NCBI RefSeq assembly: GCF_033807715.1
Contig: NC_084590.1
Location: 8,719,327 to 8,783,326, forward strand
Source of the DNA: Cololabis saira
Lineage: Eukaryota > Chordata > Actinopteri > Beloniformes > Belonidae
Direction of reading: 5' to 3'
Length of the DNA stretch: 64,000 nucleotides
Made by a program: the position numbers and the translations under genes. Positions 1-11,690 of this stretch are shown in pieces; within the stretch, counting starts at the first letter, position 1, and each line of letters begins with the position of its first letter. The notes under the pieces were generated by a model, which was given only the letters and a program-made list of their open reading frames with translations, had not been told where the DNA came from and did no database searches.

Positions 1-236
1 GGTGCTAGCGTGGGAGGAGCCGGCAGGACAGGTATCTGAAACAATGTTTTGCACAACTTTGCACCTTTATTGCATATATGTATATTTTTGCATAAAGATT
101 TTTTAATAACATTTTTTTTGTTGCTATTGCTATCTTTATTGAATATTTATTTATTTTCGTTAACTACAAAGACAACAACTGCCGGCAAAGAATTGCTTGT
201 ATAAGTCTGGCAAATAAAGCCGATTCTGATTCTGAA
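1..236 (+). mobile_element. LINE 3' end (untranslated tail)
   Basis: T-rich sequence ends in an AATAAAG-like signal followed by repeats of GATTCT at about 213-236. This arrangement is typical of the 3' ends of fish CR1/L2/Rex-type LINEs on the plus strand. No coding sequence is visible, and the element runs off the left edge. The clade assignment is inference. Confidence 0.5.
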
Positions 237-1269
237 TAAAACTTTATTTAAAATCTATCACATAGCAGTTAGTGTTGATGAAATGAAGGTTCTTTTTCCG
301 AATGCCAGGCCCATATATTTGATCTAAATCCCCTGAAGCCCCTTACAAGCTTTTTTCCCCTTAGTTTTGACTCGATGGGAGTGGTGTTTCGAAGATCCTG
401 TAAAACCCTGATGGAGTCCAGATATTGCAGTTCTTCATGTCATCTCTAATATGAATGTGAAACGCCTCTCTGATTTTGTCTCTGGCCATCCACTGACTGT
501 GTTAAGTGACTTCAACCTTACATTTTTACTGTAATCGATGTAGCCCTGCTGTTTTGTTGAAATATGTCTGAAAAGGTCCTGGAGAAGCCTTTTGAAAGGT
601 GTACTACTATTGATTAAGCTGAAGACTTCATTTTTTATTTGTTCAGTTTTGACAGAGATTTCTAGTCAAAGTCTAAGATTGTAAAATGTACTGTCTTTGG
701 TAATCAGTATGCAGAATGCAAACAACTGCACATCCTGCAGTTGCGAACAATACCTGAAGGCTCTATTACTTCTTCAGCATGTGAACTACCCCACAGACTG
801 TATCCAATTATAGCCTACTTATATTATTATAATTAAAGATCCTGCTAGTGTTTTCAGTTATACGGCGTTTTCTGATCACTGCTGTTGAAACATGTGTGAA
901 CTGAAATCGTCCTCTCTAACCAAAAACTTGAACCAAAAACACTACAAAGAAAGAGAACATGAATAAACAATCAGCCATGATTTGTTACTTGCAGATTGTT
1001 GTGGTTTTATCGAGATTAGTTTTTTTGGATTGTTTCTGGACTTTATGATTTGCAGAACTTTATTTTGTAACTGTAGCAATGTCTTTTGTTTTCCTCTTCA
1101 AACTAATTCATTTTTTTGTAATTTTTTGGGACATCATCAAAAAACAAACAGAAAAACTAATAAAACTTATTTGACAGATTGCCCTCTTGTTACGGGTCCC
1201 AAGGGTGAGGACCGTGGTAACAAATATGTTTATTTATCTGCTGCCCCGGCCCATTGCGCTGTATTGGAC
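237..1269. other. Unassigned AT-rich stretch
   Basis: No gene, terminal inverted repeat or tandem array was recognised. The last 100 bases may belong to the L2-like element that follows, but only frames from about 1270 onward look like LINE protein. Confidence 0.4.
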
Positions 1270-2256
1270 CACTTTTAACTGGTTTCTCTCCCCTCCCTTG
1301 CTGACATCATGAAGTCTTTGAAGCTTACTAACTGTCCTCTGGATGTTATTCCGGCCAAAACCTTAAAAGGTTATTTTAATACTGTTGGGCCAAGTCTTGT
1401 GATGCTTGTCAATACCTGTCTTAATTTAGGAGCAGTCCCAGCTGCCTTTACACATGCCGTGGTTAGGCCCCTTTTAAAGAAAACGCATCTTGACTCCTCA
1501 GTTTTATCAAATTTTAGACCAGTCTCTCATATGCCCTTTCTGTCTAAGGTTTTAGAGAAAGTTGTTTTTACCCAGTTACGATCATTTCTGGAGAACAATT
1601 CTGTTTTTGAAAAGTTTCAGTCTGGGTTCAGGTCTCGTCACAGCACTGAGTCTGCCTTGTTAAAGGTGCACAATGATGTTGCCCTGTCTGTTGATGTCAA
1701 GTGCCCTGTTGTCTTAGTGCTGCTAGATCTCCCAGCAGCCTTTGATACAGTCGACCACACAGTCCTTCTGTCACGCCTGAAACAGTATGTTGGCCTTCAC
1801 GGCACTGTACTCAAGTGGTTTACTTCATATCTGTCAGATAGAACCTTCTCTGTTATGCTCGGTGATTCCTGCTCCTCCTGTGCCTCCCTCTCATGCGGCG
1901 TCCCGCAAGGTTCTATTCTAGGCCCACTTCTTTTTTCATTATATATGTTGCCACTTGGGTCATTATAGCCAGACATAACTTGTCATTTCATTGTTATGCA
2001 GATGATCTACAGATCTATCTGCCACTGAAGCCTAAAGTCACTAGTGCACAAAGCTCCGTGCTGGAATGTATTACTGACATCAAGCAGTGGTTGGCACACA
2101 ATTTTTACATTTAAATGAGGACAAAACGGAGTGTATTTTGTTTGGTGACACCGTGACGGCTGACTTTGGCGCTTTGTCCGGATCTTTCAGTCCCAAAGTT
2201 AGAAACCTGGGAGTTATTTTTGATAGCTTTTTAAAATTTGACCGTAACATTTTACT
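1270..2256 (+). pseudogene. L2-type LINE reverse transcriptase, frameshifted fragment
   Basis: This is the reverse transcriptase part of a non-LTR retrotransposon ORF2, which copies element RNA at the target site. The first frame (ATG at 1309) shows the palm motif LLDLPAAFDTVDH (residues 138-150, catalytic Asp140) and GVPQGSILGP (197-206). The reading then shifts near 1965. The YADD active-site box is at 1995-2006 in another frame, and a second shift near 2100 leads to a segment resembling LNEDKTECILFG. Order and spacing match the fingers and palm of L2-clade enzymes (Maui/UnaL2 style). The endonuclease, C-terminal region and 3' tail are absent, so the copy is truncated at both ends and dead. 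Confidence 0.9.
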
Positions 2257-3453
2257 AACACATGCTAAATGAACCAAATATCCACCATAAACTTTGTTCA
2301 TTTAGTGGTTTTTACCGTGTTTTACACATGCCGTGTTTACCTTGAACGTGCTCTACACGTGCTCTTCACGTAATGGCGGCGGCTGCCCGCATGTAATGGC
2401 GGCCGTCAAACTTTCCCGTTTCACCATTTCCCACAAAATTAACAAAAACACTTAAACTCTCTTCCTAGCTTCCTTTCTTATAACAGAAAACTACCATTTC
2501 CACTCACATTCGTCGGTCTCAACCCATATGCTAACCTGTAAAAGCAGGTGGAGTGCAGAGCAATTAAAGCACGATGCGTCTCTGTCCTCCGCCAAGTCAT
2601 TTCTGAAGTGACTGAGGCAGGTGCATCACTTTTACAGAACCCCGGAACCCCTGGAGCGACCACAACGTTCCGCCCCGCTGTTTCCCAACATAAAACTTTC
2701 CCAGACATTATAAATAAAATACATGAAAATGAAATACACATCTTAATGGAGGTGTCCCATTTATACACATACAAAAAATCACATTATTGTGACCACTCCC
2801 TAACAGGGGTGTCACACTCTCATTAAGAAGATTTTCTTCTTCATCATCTGGCCTTTTGTCTGTATTTTACAATATTTAAGGTAGCTTTGGGATGAAATTA
2901 TATGTAAAATTTGATAAAAAAAAAAGATGGGTTTATAACATTAATGGCTAGCTGTCGTCACTTTAGGTACCTAGCAGCTTCAGGGAATAGCCTACGATAT
3001 GTGAGCTGTGTATTAGGAGTGTCAACCAACTGCTAGCGTCTGCAGGCCGAGTCAGCAGCCCCGGGTTAAGCTGGTCAACCCTCTGGCTGCCTGCTCTCGG
3101 CCAGCATCCTTCACCCCCACATGGCCGGCCTGGAAGGCCTCGTGTCGTGGTGGCTGTTGTTGGTTTTTCAGCCTGTGCCACCCAACCTAGCCGCGGCTAG
3201 GCTAGCTACAGATGGCCACAGCAGCTCTCTGGGCTGCTAAAGCACAACTCTGGCAGTCTTCATTTGGGTCCGACAGATTCAGTCAGACATTATACCGAAA
3301 TTATTAAGTATCATGTTTAAATATGAGCTAAACTGAGCTAAATAGGTATCTTGTACTCCATATGACTGACCAGCTTGTTCGTTCAGCTCATTTGCACACT
3401 TTTGGATTCACCACGTTGGGGCAGAGTCAGTTCCTGCCAACATGGAGGAGGCC
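2257..3453. other. Unassigned sequence
   Basis: Contains a short G+C-rich patch near 2375-2405 and otherwise mixed sequence. Short open frames on both strands lack recognisable motifs. A decayed LTR around 2300-2830 is possible but has no supporting partner. Confidence 0.35.
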
Positions 3454-4280
3454 TCCATAGGCAGTAGCGGAGCCAGAGGGGGGTTAGGGGGCGGGCGCCA
3501 CAGGGCCCACAAGCTCATAGGACCCAATGATAGGGCCCCGTTTTGTTTGATACGTTCATCTATAATTGTAAATTGTAGGCTATAATAACGATAAAATGTG
3601 CATTGTGCGGCCAGTGTAGGCTAATTCTTACTTTACAACTGTCCTGAACGCATCGGTGCTGTGAGCCAACGCTGATTGGCTGTAACAGTTACAGCCAATT
3701 TGCTGACTCGAATGAATGTTACCCTGTTTTCCAGGTTACCTGGATTATTTTGTCCGGGCCAAGGTTTATGGAAGAGTCAACTACTATTGGTGAGTCAGGG
3801 TAACCTTCATAAATAATCTCTTTATCAGAATGTTGTGTAGCCTTGACCAGCTGCCTTTTTGAACGAGCTTTGTGATGTTGTCAACTAGACCGCCGAGTCT
3901 ATTCTCTGTTATAGAGCTCAGAAATGATGTTATAGACTGCTGTGTCTATATCTACCTAAATAGATTGTGTAGATCAGTTCTGTTTTTTTTTTTTTGTATT
4001 TAAGCTGGATCAAAGATGGAACTGAGTCAGTCCGTGACTATCAGAGTTTTCATCGCCATTTGATTGACAGCTGTCAGGCCTGTGTGTGTGTGTTCTATTG
4101 AACAAGTTTGTGACTTTACTCTGCTTTCTGCAGCATAGGGCTTGCTCGGCTCAATAAAAGTGAGAATAAATGTTGTTTGATGGGTAGGATGAGGAGTTGT
4201 TGAACGTTAAAATGACTATTATAAGGGCCATGGAGAATGCCCCTCTGTATTGAGACCCACGCTCCGCCACTGTCCATAGG
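3454..4280. mobile_element. Non-autonomous hAT transposon with intact 8-bp TSD
   Basis: The element proper is 3462-4272 (811 bp). It starts CAGTAGCGGAGC and ends GCTCCGCCACTG, an imperfect terminal inverted repeat. It is flanked on both sides by the same 8-mer, TCCATAGG (3454-3461 and 4273-4280), the target-site length expected of hAT transposases. No transposase motif is found inside, so it must be mobilised in trans. The perfect target duplication suggests fairly recent insertion. Confidence 0.93.
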
Positions 4281-7200
4281 TCTAAAAAAACAGCTTCAAA
4301 ATCACTCTTCAGAAATGTAAGAGTGACATTACAGAGCGTTTATCCACTTCTCTTCTCTTCTTTCCCCTAGATGTACGTGACACAATCCCAAGAGTTTCTC
4401 TTTGCTTAAAGAGACACATCAATAAATAAAAGCAACCTCAGTTTCATCTATGGTTGTTTAATTCTTGCATCAATAGTTCTTTCAGTACTATGCTAAAGAT
4501 TTATCTGGACATAGCCTACGTTAAACCAACAGTCATGAGAACATTGTCGATCTTATGCAAAGGAAAGCAGATTTGTATATGACAAAATATACTATTTAAT
4601 TTTGTAGGTACTGTGCTATTCTGTTATATTCTTCCAATTTAAGGGGTGTAGGATTGAACTGAAAGGTCAAAATGGGAGGGGGGGGTTAGTAATTTGACTG
4701 GATGTCAAATGTATTGTGTTACAAAGACCCTTCTGGCTCACTGTCAGCCAAGTTAAAAAGGAGTGGAAGACGTTTTGACAGAAACATGGCAAACCTAATA
4801 CTTTAAGCAACTAGGCTTTATTACTGATGCATTTTTATGGTCAGCCTATCACACAGGATTTTCTGCATTAAATAATGTAATTTATGAGTAAAGGAGAAAC
4901 AGTCTTCTAATGGTTCCTGAGGTGATTAGCATCTTCAACTGCAACATTTCATCTTTAACGGCACTTCATTAGGCCAGTAAGTCCGAGAGCCTCCCTGATC
5001 TGGCGTATGGTGTTTCGAGATGGAGGAGATAGAGGGATGATATGTGTAGCGACTGCCTGGAATATATGATGTGGTAAAGGAACATTTACGCTCTACTTAT
5101 CTTTCCTCTCCATCCACATTTCTGTGTGATGCTCTCAGACAGACAGCTGGGGATGAGACTGGATTTCAACATGTCAAACAGAATCTCATTCCTCTTTCGA
5201 CTCTGCCGGTTGCTGTCACGTTGCTGTTTTCCACCAAAAGAAACTCAAACACGCGGAGATGCTCCAATGAGCACTCGCAGCACAAAATCAAATGCATGCC
5301 AATATTAAACAAAAAGTGCACGTATGTCGGGGAGCAAATCTGCAGAGCCATGAATTTCTGCTGTAACAGAGTGTAGTCTCAGCACAGTACGACCACGTCA
5401 GCCGCTTCCCTTAACTTCCCTTAACCGTGTGTCTCCCTGTGACGAGCCATCTTTATTCATCCACTAACTCAGAGCACACACTGGGTTAGTAACACGGAAA
5501 AGAAAGAGGATGACATCTCACTTTGACGTTTATCTCCTGGCCTAATTTATGGCACATGGCACATGTTTGAATTTAAGTTTTGCGGAGAAAAGGGCACTGA
5601 GTTTATTTTCTCATCCCCTCCCTCCTCTTAAATATGCAGCTAGAGCAGTGCGAGGCTGCTTGCAGGTTTGTTGTAAGAACTGGGTCAGCGGTGGCGTCAC
5701 AGTGTTTTAAAAAGAGGCAGAGTTTCTTTACGTACTCCCAGAAAAGGTCTGGCTCCACCAGAGAGGAGAAACACTGCACGTGTCTGAACTGTGGGCCTAA
5801 ATGGTAGGATAACTACATTTTACACGCCACTGCGTTGTAAAAACACAGTTGCTGTCAAACGTTAAGAGAACGCATATTGAACTTGTATTTTGGAAATGTT
5901 TGAAAGACGTCATTCCCCCGGCTTTAGCCTGCACCACGGCGGCAGCAGACCAGGTTTATAAACCTGACTCTTTCAGGGTCAGGTTTATAAATATATCAAA
6001 CCAATATCGTAGTTTATATTCAACCTTCAGCTGGAAGCATCCATGTTTTTTTTATTATTCACCATGATTTTATAATCTCATCATTTTACATCTTTTATAG
6101 ATCTTATGATATGATTTTAAAGTTGACTCACAATGGAATAAACAAGTTAAAATCGACTAGGTTATTTTACACAGAAGTAAAAACCCCTCGTGTCACTCCA
6201 CAACTGCAACTGTGTAATGAATATGTTTGTTTTGCAGGACTTCATTGGCTTCGTGGTAAATGTCCTTATATGCCATCACAAAATGGCATGTGGATGATTT
6301 TGACGGCCACCAATAATATCTATATGGCCATAATAAATACATAATTTAGCTCTCAGATCAGACTCCTGCTGATTGTCTGGTGGTGCTTGTGTATTACTGA
6401 CCACCTTCTCAGACCAGGTTGTCACTTACTCAATAATACAGGAAACCTTCGTATTTATGAGCTCTTCTTGTAATTGGATTGGTTGATTTGTGTTGAAAAG
6501 ACTTGAGAAACAATAATAAGTTGATTTTCTCATCATAGGCTGTCAGCACCTCCAGGACCTTCATGTGGTTTTTGAAACACTCATTCTCTTGTTAAAATTA
6601 CATAACAAAGGTTTTCCAACACTGTTATCCTTTCCAATATGAATGGTTACGGTTACTTATGTCATCCATAATCATATACAAACATATCATAAGAAATAAA
6701 TTCAAAAAGAAAAAGAAAATCACCTTAATTTTCCTCCGTAGTTTCATTCCTGAACCGGGGTATTTCTGTCCGTGTGGTACAGATGGCCTGAAGAATTCAT
6801 GAGCTGTGCAAATTCTCGCTGCACAGTTTGCCGTTATAAATATTTTAGTTCGTGTGTGGGAACAGTCATATGCCTGGTTTTTATTCGTAATTATTGTTTA
6901 TGTATCAGACTCATTGAATTTTTCATCTGCTAAACCTTTCCTCATTATCCATCATTAAAATCCCATAAATGCTCGACTTTTCTCCAGTTGAATCAATATT
7001 TATCTAAATGATGGATAATTGCTTCTTTGCACAAGGTATTTTATTTTGAAAATTGGCAGCATTCTGGACGGTGTTGTTGCTCACTTGTTTGGCGTCCTGT
7101 CCGACTCAGCTGCAAGGTGCTGGGTGTCATGACTTTTGTCAAAAATAGACGAAGCGTCTTCTGAAATACGCTGCGGTTTATCTGCTGGAAACACAAGCTT

Positions 7201-7798
7201 TACTTAAATTGCATAATATCAACTGTGGTGACCACAGTGGAGCTGCAGCACGCCACAAACGTGTCTGCTGGAAACAAGGAATGAGTGGATTCATGAAAGT
7301 AGTAAATATTACACAATAAGGAGATTTGATTTTCATTTTGAGAGCAGCTTTGCAGTTTGATGACTTACCAAACTAAAAATCTAATATTTCACAGAAAGCT
7401 TCTTTTTTTAACCTGTATGTTGATTTTTTTAATTAATAAAAAACAAACTAGCCTGCCAAAGTCCTTTGCGTCTAACCCACAGACTGAGTAACCGCTCCCT
7501 TCATCTGTATTGATTTTTCTGCCAGTGATTAACATTAATCACCTTGTTAACACATGTGAACCAGAGCATTGACCTTGCAGGAAGGAATGTAGAGGTAATG
7601 ATCTTGAGAAAATCACCATCTAGTGGGATGAAGGATTCTGTGATTAGGTTCAATTCAGAAATACCTACCAGACGCTACTGGATGCTACTGTCCCAAACCC
7701 CAGCAATAAAGTTTGGTGGAAATAAAAAGTGTTCTAGCTCATACTTCATGTCCACCATCAAGTCCAAAACACATGTTGGCTTAAGGCTTTTCTCCCAC
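4281..7798. other. Unassigned intergenic sequence
   Basis: About 3.5 kb without a recognisable gene or complete element. Short frames near 5071-5376 and 5849-6344 have no motif and no coding-like support. A local direct and inverted repeat of CAGGTTTATAAA lies near 5952-5992. Confidence 0.4.
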
Positions 7799-8198
7799 TA
7801 CACTGATACAAATATTGTGCTTGATCTACTTAAACAAATTAAGGCAACTTTTTGCATGAGATTATTATGTAGATCAAAAAAGACTAGTCTTTGTATAAAC
7901 TACTTAATTTTATGTATGTAAATAATACATTTTGCAAGTACATTCAACTTAATTGTGTTACGTTTACTTTATCAAAATTAAGTTGACTATAAAAAGAAAA
8001 AAAAGAAAAAAAAGGAAAAAAAAGGAAAAAAGGAAAAAAAAGTTGACTTTATTTGCAAATGAATTTTGTACATGCTAAAAATTAAGTAGTTTATACAAAG
8101 ACTACGGTAGTCTTTCTTGATCTACATAAAAATCTCATGCGAAAAAGTCGCCGTAATTTTTTAAGTTTATCAAGCAAGATATTTTTTACTGTGGTTGT
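7799..8198. mobile_element. Long inverted-repeat (foldback) element
   Basis: The left arm (about 7799-7988) and right arm (about 8041-8198) are reverse complements over most of their length. Both include GTCTTTGTATAAACTACTTAATT and the block around TGCATGAGAT with TATGTAGATCAA. The arms are separated by an A-rich spacer of repeated AAAAAAGG units. The ends read CACTGATACAAATAT and, on the other strand, CACAGTAAAAAATAT. I see no clear target duplication. The structure is that of a foldback MITE; the superfamily is unresolved. Confidence 0.75.
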
Positions 8199-8460
8199 TC
8201 TACTTAAACAAATAAAGCATGTTTCATCTAAACGTTGGTCAATCTGCCCAATAGATTAAAATTGTTAAAGGAAAAGTAAATACAACAAGATCATTGCTTG
8301 TTGTTTGTGTGTAAATGAAAAGATTACTGGGATTAATAAATACTGCTGGTTAAGGAAAAAATGCACAATGTCTTGTTTTTTGAACAAATGCAGATTAAGT
8401 TCAAAACGAGATGTATTCATGTAAAGCAACAAACTTCATTTTTAATTGTTAATATCACAG

Positions 8461-8639
8461 ATTTAAATATGTATTATTTACATGTGCTTGGATTTATTTT
8501 TGTCAGTATAGGGGAGTTTTTACCTGCTATTGTTTATGTAATAATTGCTCGGGGGTTTATGTTCTGGATCTCTGGAAAGCGTCTGGAGACAACTTTTGTT
8601 GTATTAGATGCTACACAAATAAAATTGAATTGAATTGAA
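8461..8639 (+). mobile_element. LINE 3' tail with (TTGAA)n end
   Basis: The motif TCTGGAAAGCGTCTGGAGACAA, then a GTATTAGATGCTA block, AATAAA and TTGAATTGAA make the 3' end of a common fish LINE. The reverse complement of the same tail occurs at 36500-36600, and the same TTGAA tail is at 44222-44299. The body of the element is missing, a typical 5' truncation. Confidence 0.75.
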
Positions 8640-8899
8640 CATGTTGCCAGACAGTGTAAAGTAATGAAACAGAAAACCAGTCCTCTCAATTAGAAAAGCT
8701 GAATTTCATTTTGGCCTTAGCTTTGCATTTTGTAGATGTTCAAACTTAACATTTGAGATTTGTTTTCATAGAACCCCCTAAGATGTCTTCTGTAGAAACA
8801 AATAACAAAATAGCAGGTGCTTTAGAAACCCCGGATGAAGTTTCAACCAATCAGATGAATGAAGCCCTGCACGCAGAACCACTATGAAAGCCACCAAGA

Positions 8900-9352
8900 C
8901 GTGTTTTTGGATTAGAAACCATTATTATCCCTGGATGATGAAAGTGTATTTAACATGTTTGGGAAAAACGGAATCGTCCCGTATTTATAAACTAAAGTCT
9001 ACGTCCCGTATTGAGCTGAAAAGGGACATTATTTTGTCCCGTTTTACCGTGAGAGTCAAAAAATAGTCTTAAAATGCCAATGGAAAATGGCATTGAGCTG
9101 TTGAGTTCATAAGTTTTTTTTTTCTGTTTTACTACAATTGTTTTCTACAGAGTTTCTTTTTGCACTTTTGTTATCGCACTAAAAATGTGCACTATTACAG
9201 AATGGATGTCCTGCTTTCTTTCTATTGTTTTATATTAATTTATACAATTTTAAGTTAAGCAGGACAGGTTTCTGTTTAAGAAAGATACTTATTTTATTCA
9301 GTTCATTTTGTTATTTTGTATTAAAGTGAATTGCTGGATAATAATCTGTTTT
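8900..9352. mobile_element. Probable decayed DNA-transposon segment
   Basis: Two phrases, GTCCCGTATTTATAAACTAAAG and GTCCCGTATTGAGCTGAAAAGGGAC, near 8970-9040 are characteristic of a repeat common in fish. A possible distal end, AGAGTTGGCAACCCTA, lies at 10000-10020, which would make the palindromic element at 9353-9832 an insertion within it. The boundaries are not proven. Confidence 0.35.
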
Positions 9353-9832
9353 CTACGGTGGCCAAGACCCGCCATTGCTGAAAATTAAAGAAACGCTGCA
9401 AATAAAATAAACCGCTGCAAATAAAAAAAAACGACAAAAAAAAAAAGCCACAACGGAAGTGAATTACCGGGGACTATTTTTACTGATGCACCGGTGTTTT
9501 TATGTGAGAGGAGAAGAAGACGAAGAGGACGTAAGTGAAAAGGAAGAAATAAGAAGAGCGAGGAATAAGAAGAACAACGAACGAGAAAATAAGTGAAAAG
9601 GTTAGTGTTCACCGTCGCTACGTGTAATTTTTAATGTGCAACACCGTTGCATCGGCAAAAATAGTCCCCGGTAATTCACTTCCGTTTTGGCTTTTTTATT
9701 TGCGTCGTTTTTTTATTTTATTTGCAGCGGTGTTTCTTTATATTTGCAGTGTTTCTTTTATTTGCAGCGGCGTTTGTTTCTTTTTGCAGCGTTACTTTTA
9801 TTTTCAGCAATGGCGGGTCTCGGCAACCGTAG
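9353..9832. mobile_element. Palindromic MITE with repeat-built arms
   Basis: The 480-bp element begins CTACGGTGGCCAAGACCCGC and ends with the reverse complement, GCGGGTCTCGGCAACCGTAG. Inside the termini, degenerate tandem units of TTTGCAGCGG plus CGTTTCTTT run outward-in on both sides. Inner arms match again (GAAGTGAATTACCGGGGACT and its complement at about 9455-9476 and 9660-9690). TTTT lies on both sides and may be the target duplication. No coding capacity was seen. Confidence 0.85.
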
Positions 9833-10029
9833 TTTTCCATGTGTTCATGGCATTCAAAAATATGCATCTAATTCAATTCAGGCTCAAATCAAATAGTTAA
9901 AAAAATCGTTTCACTCAGAAAAAAAGGGGCTAAAGAAATTCACCAGGCCCGGATAGGTGAAGGCAACCGGGTCGTTCGGCCCTGAGGATGAGGGGTCCCT
10001 TATTTAGAGTTGGCAACCCTACCAACAGG

Positions 10030-10712
10030 ATTTGCTGGTGACTTCTCCCAAACCCAAATATGACCAGCAGTCTCCCTCTGCCAGTCCTGCTGTTGTGCTC
10101 ATTGACCCAAATAACTTCCCTTTTCAAGGCTCTTCCGTTTAATGACCCCAGTTTTGATCCTTGCAAAGCTGCGATCGTCATATTTGTGGCTAGTTGCGGA
10201 TTATGGTTCTGTAATATGCTGATTCTTGACCTTCTAGACCTTGAAGATGAGGAGCACGCCGACATCCTCATCTTGTCATCAACAAATTCCACCCACGACC
10301 TGCCGCCCTCCTCAGTTCTGTTTACATTAGTCCTGACCTGGGATTAAGTGTAGCCTCAGAGTACCACGCCACGCTTGCCAGTCGATGTAAAAAGGACAGG
10401 CGGGACGCCAGATCCGCGCGTTGAACGTGGGGTATTCGCCACCGTAAAAGGGGCTATAGTTGATTGCTGTAAGCAACCTGCCTTACAGGGTAATTGTATT
10501 TCATTCACACAAAACCATGCTTGTTAGCTTCCACATCATTTATCTTATGTGAAGTTGGGCTCAGCACACAGGTGACAAAATCTAAAGAAGTCACTTCAAC
10601 TTGCTTAGAGGAATGATGGGGTTTCTTTCAAACCCCATCATTAAACATTTGTTACACTTCTTTTTGAGCAGGGGCCTGGATGTTTGTCTTCCTCCAAAGG
10701 ACGACATGGCAG
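10030..10712. other. Unassigned sequence
   Basis: A 120-codon minus-strand frame (9930-10292) has no recognisable motif and overlaps the presumed transposon end, so it is not called a gene. A G+C-rich patch is present at 10395-10435. Confidence 0.35.
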
Positions 10713-10868
10713 ACATGTTTTTTATTATTGTACCTCTTTTCTTATCATTTTATAGCATTTTATTTGTTATTTACTGTTTAATTGTTGTCTTGCCGCTTTT
10801 AATGTTGATGTAAAGCACAAAATTACCTTGTGTTGAATTGTGCTATACAAATAAACTTGCCTTGCCTT
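10713..10868 (+). mobile_element. LINE 3' end, copy 1 of 3
   Basis: This shares with 40141-40302 and 43880-44005 the order TTATTTGTTATTTA, TTGTCTTGCCGCTTTTAATG, TTGATGTAAAGCAC, AATTACCTTGTGTTGAATTG, TATACAAATAAACTTGCCTTGCC. A (CTTGC)-type tail closes the element. It is a 5'-truncated 3' untranslated region of an L2-like LINE on the plus strand. Confidence 0.8.
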
Positions 10869-11036
10869 GAATCTCTGCTCTAAGGCTTTCGCAGTCTCCT
10901 TGTTTGATATTTGTGTAGACAGACAGATAAAGTTCTCAGTTATGACAGAAAAGCTCAGTTCCATTACCAGATGCCTTCCAGGGAACACAGTCATCCATGT
11001 TTATGACTTTATGGTTCCGCCAGAGTCATGCCTGTT

Positions 11037-11099
11037 GGTTAGAGCAGTTTCTCCTAACCTGGGGTCCGGGCCCCCCCTGGGGGGGCGCCAGAGATCTCT

Positions 11100-11133
<34 letters not shown>

Positions 11134-11690
11134 GCGAAACTTTGTCTGCTTTGAGGATATGCAGTTGTAAAAATTATATTTGCACATGTTAAATAAATAA
11201 AAAACCATAATAACACACCTAATGGAATACAGTAATCCAAGTCTGAATAAACCCACTTAGAAATATATTTTGGTCATTTTAAAATACTAAGTTATTTATC
11301 AGGATAAAAACTTAAAAACGTATTATTATATCATTATTCACCATTTAATCATACTACTACTCCGACAGGTTGTTAAAGGAAAAATGTTAAAACATTTTGC
11401 TCTCATATTAAAAGAGACAATTTTCAGAAATATTTTTATGTCCTTGCAATTATTTTCTGTGCGTATTTTATACATTGGTGACACAAAAGGAAGGTGAGAA
11501 AAACAAAGTACAGGGTAAACCAAAGAGAAATGTATCAAAAAAACATAATTAATGTTTATTTTTTCAATTAAAGGTTTGTAACAAATCACTTTACTTTTTT
11601 GGTGTTAGTATGTACAGGTCGGGGGGCCGGCTGGTCTTAGACACAAGTAGGGGGAACAAGGAAACAAGGTTGAGAACCACTGGGTTAGAG
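11037..11690. mobile_element. Non-autonomous hAT transposon with 8-bp TSD
   Basis: The element is 11045-11682 (638 bp). The left end is CAGTTTCTCCTAACCTGGGG; the right end is CAAGGTTGAGAACCACTG, matching the hAT/Charlie-type terminus CAGTGGTTCTCAACCT on the other strand. GGTTAGAG flanks both sides (11037-11044 and 11683-11690). A run of 33 G sits at 11100-11132. No transposase frame was seen; proline- or glycine-rich frames here are products of the homopolymer. Confidence 0.93.

Noticed and set aside
5071..6344. Small overlapping frames as host exons
   Set aside because: No domain, no consistent splice-site arrangement and no coding bias that I could see.
11001..11256. Proline-rich small proteins
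   Set aside because: Generated by the G33/C33 homopolymer inside a hAT element.
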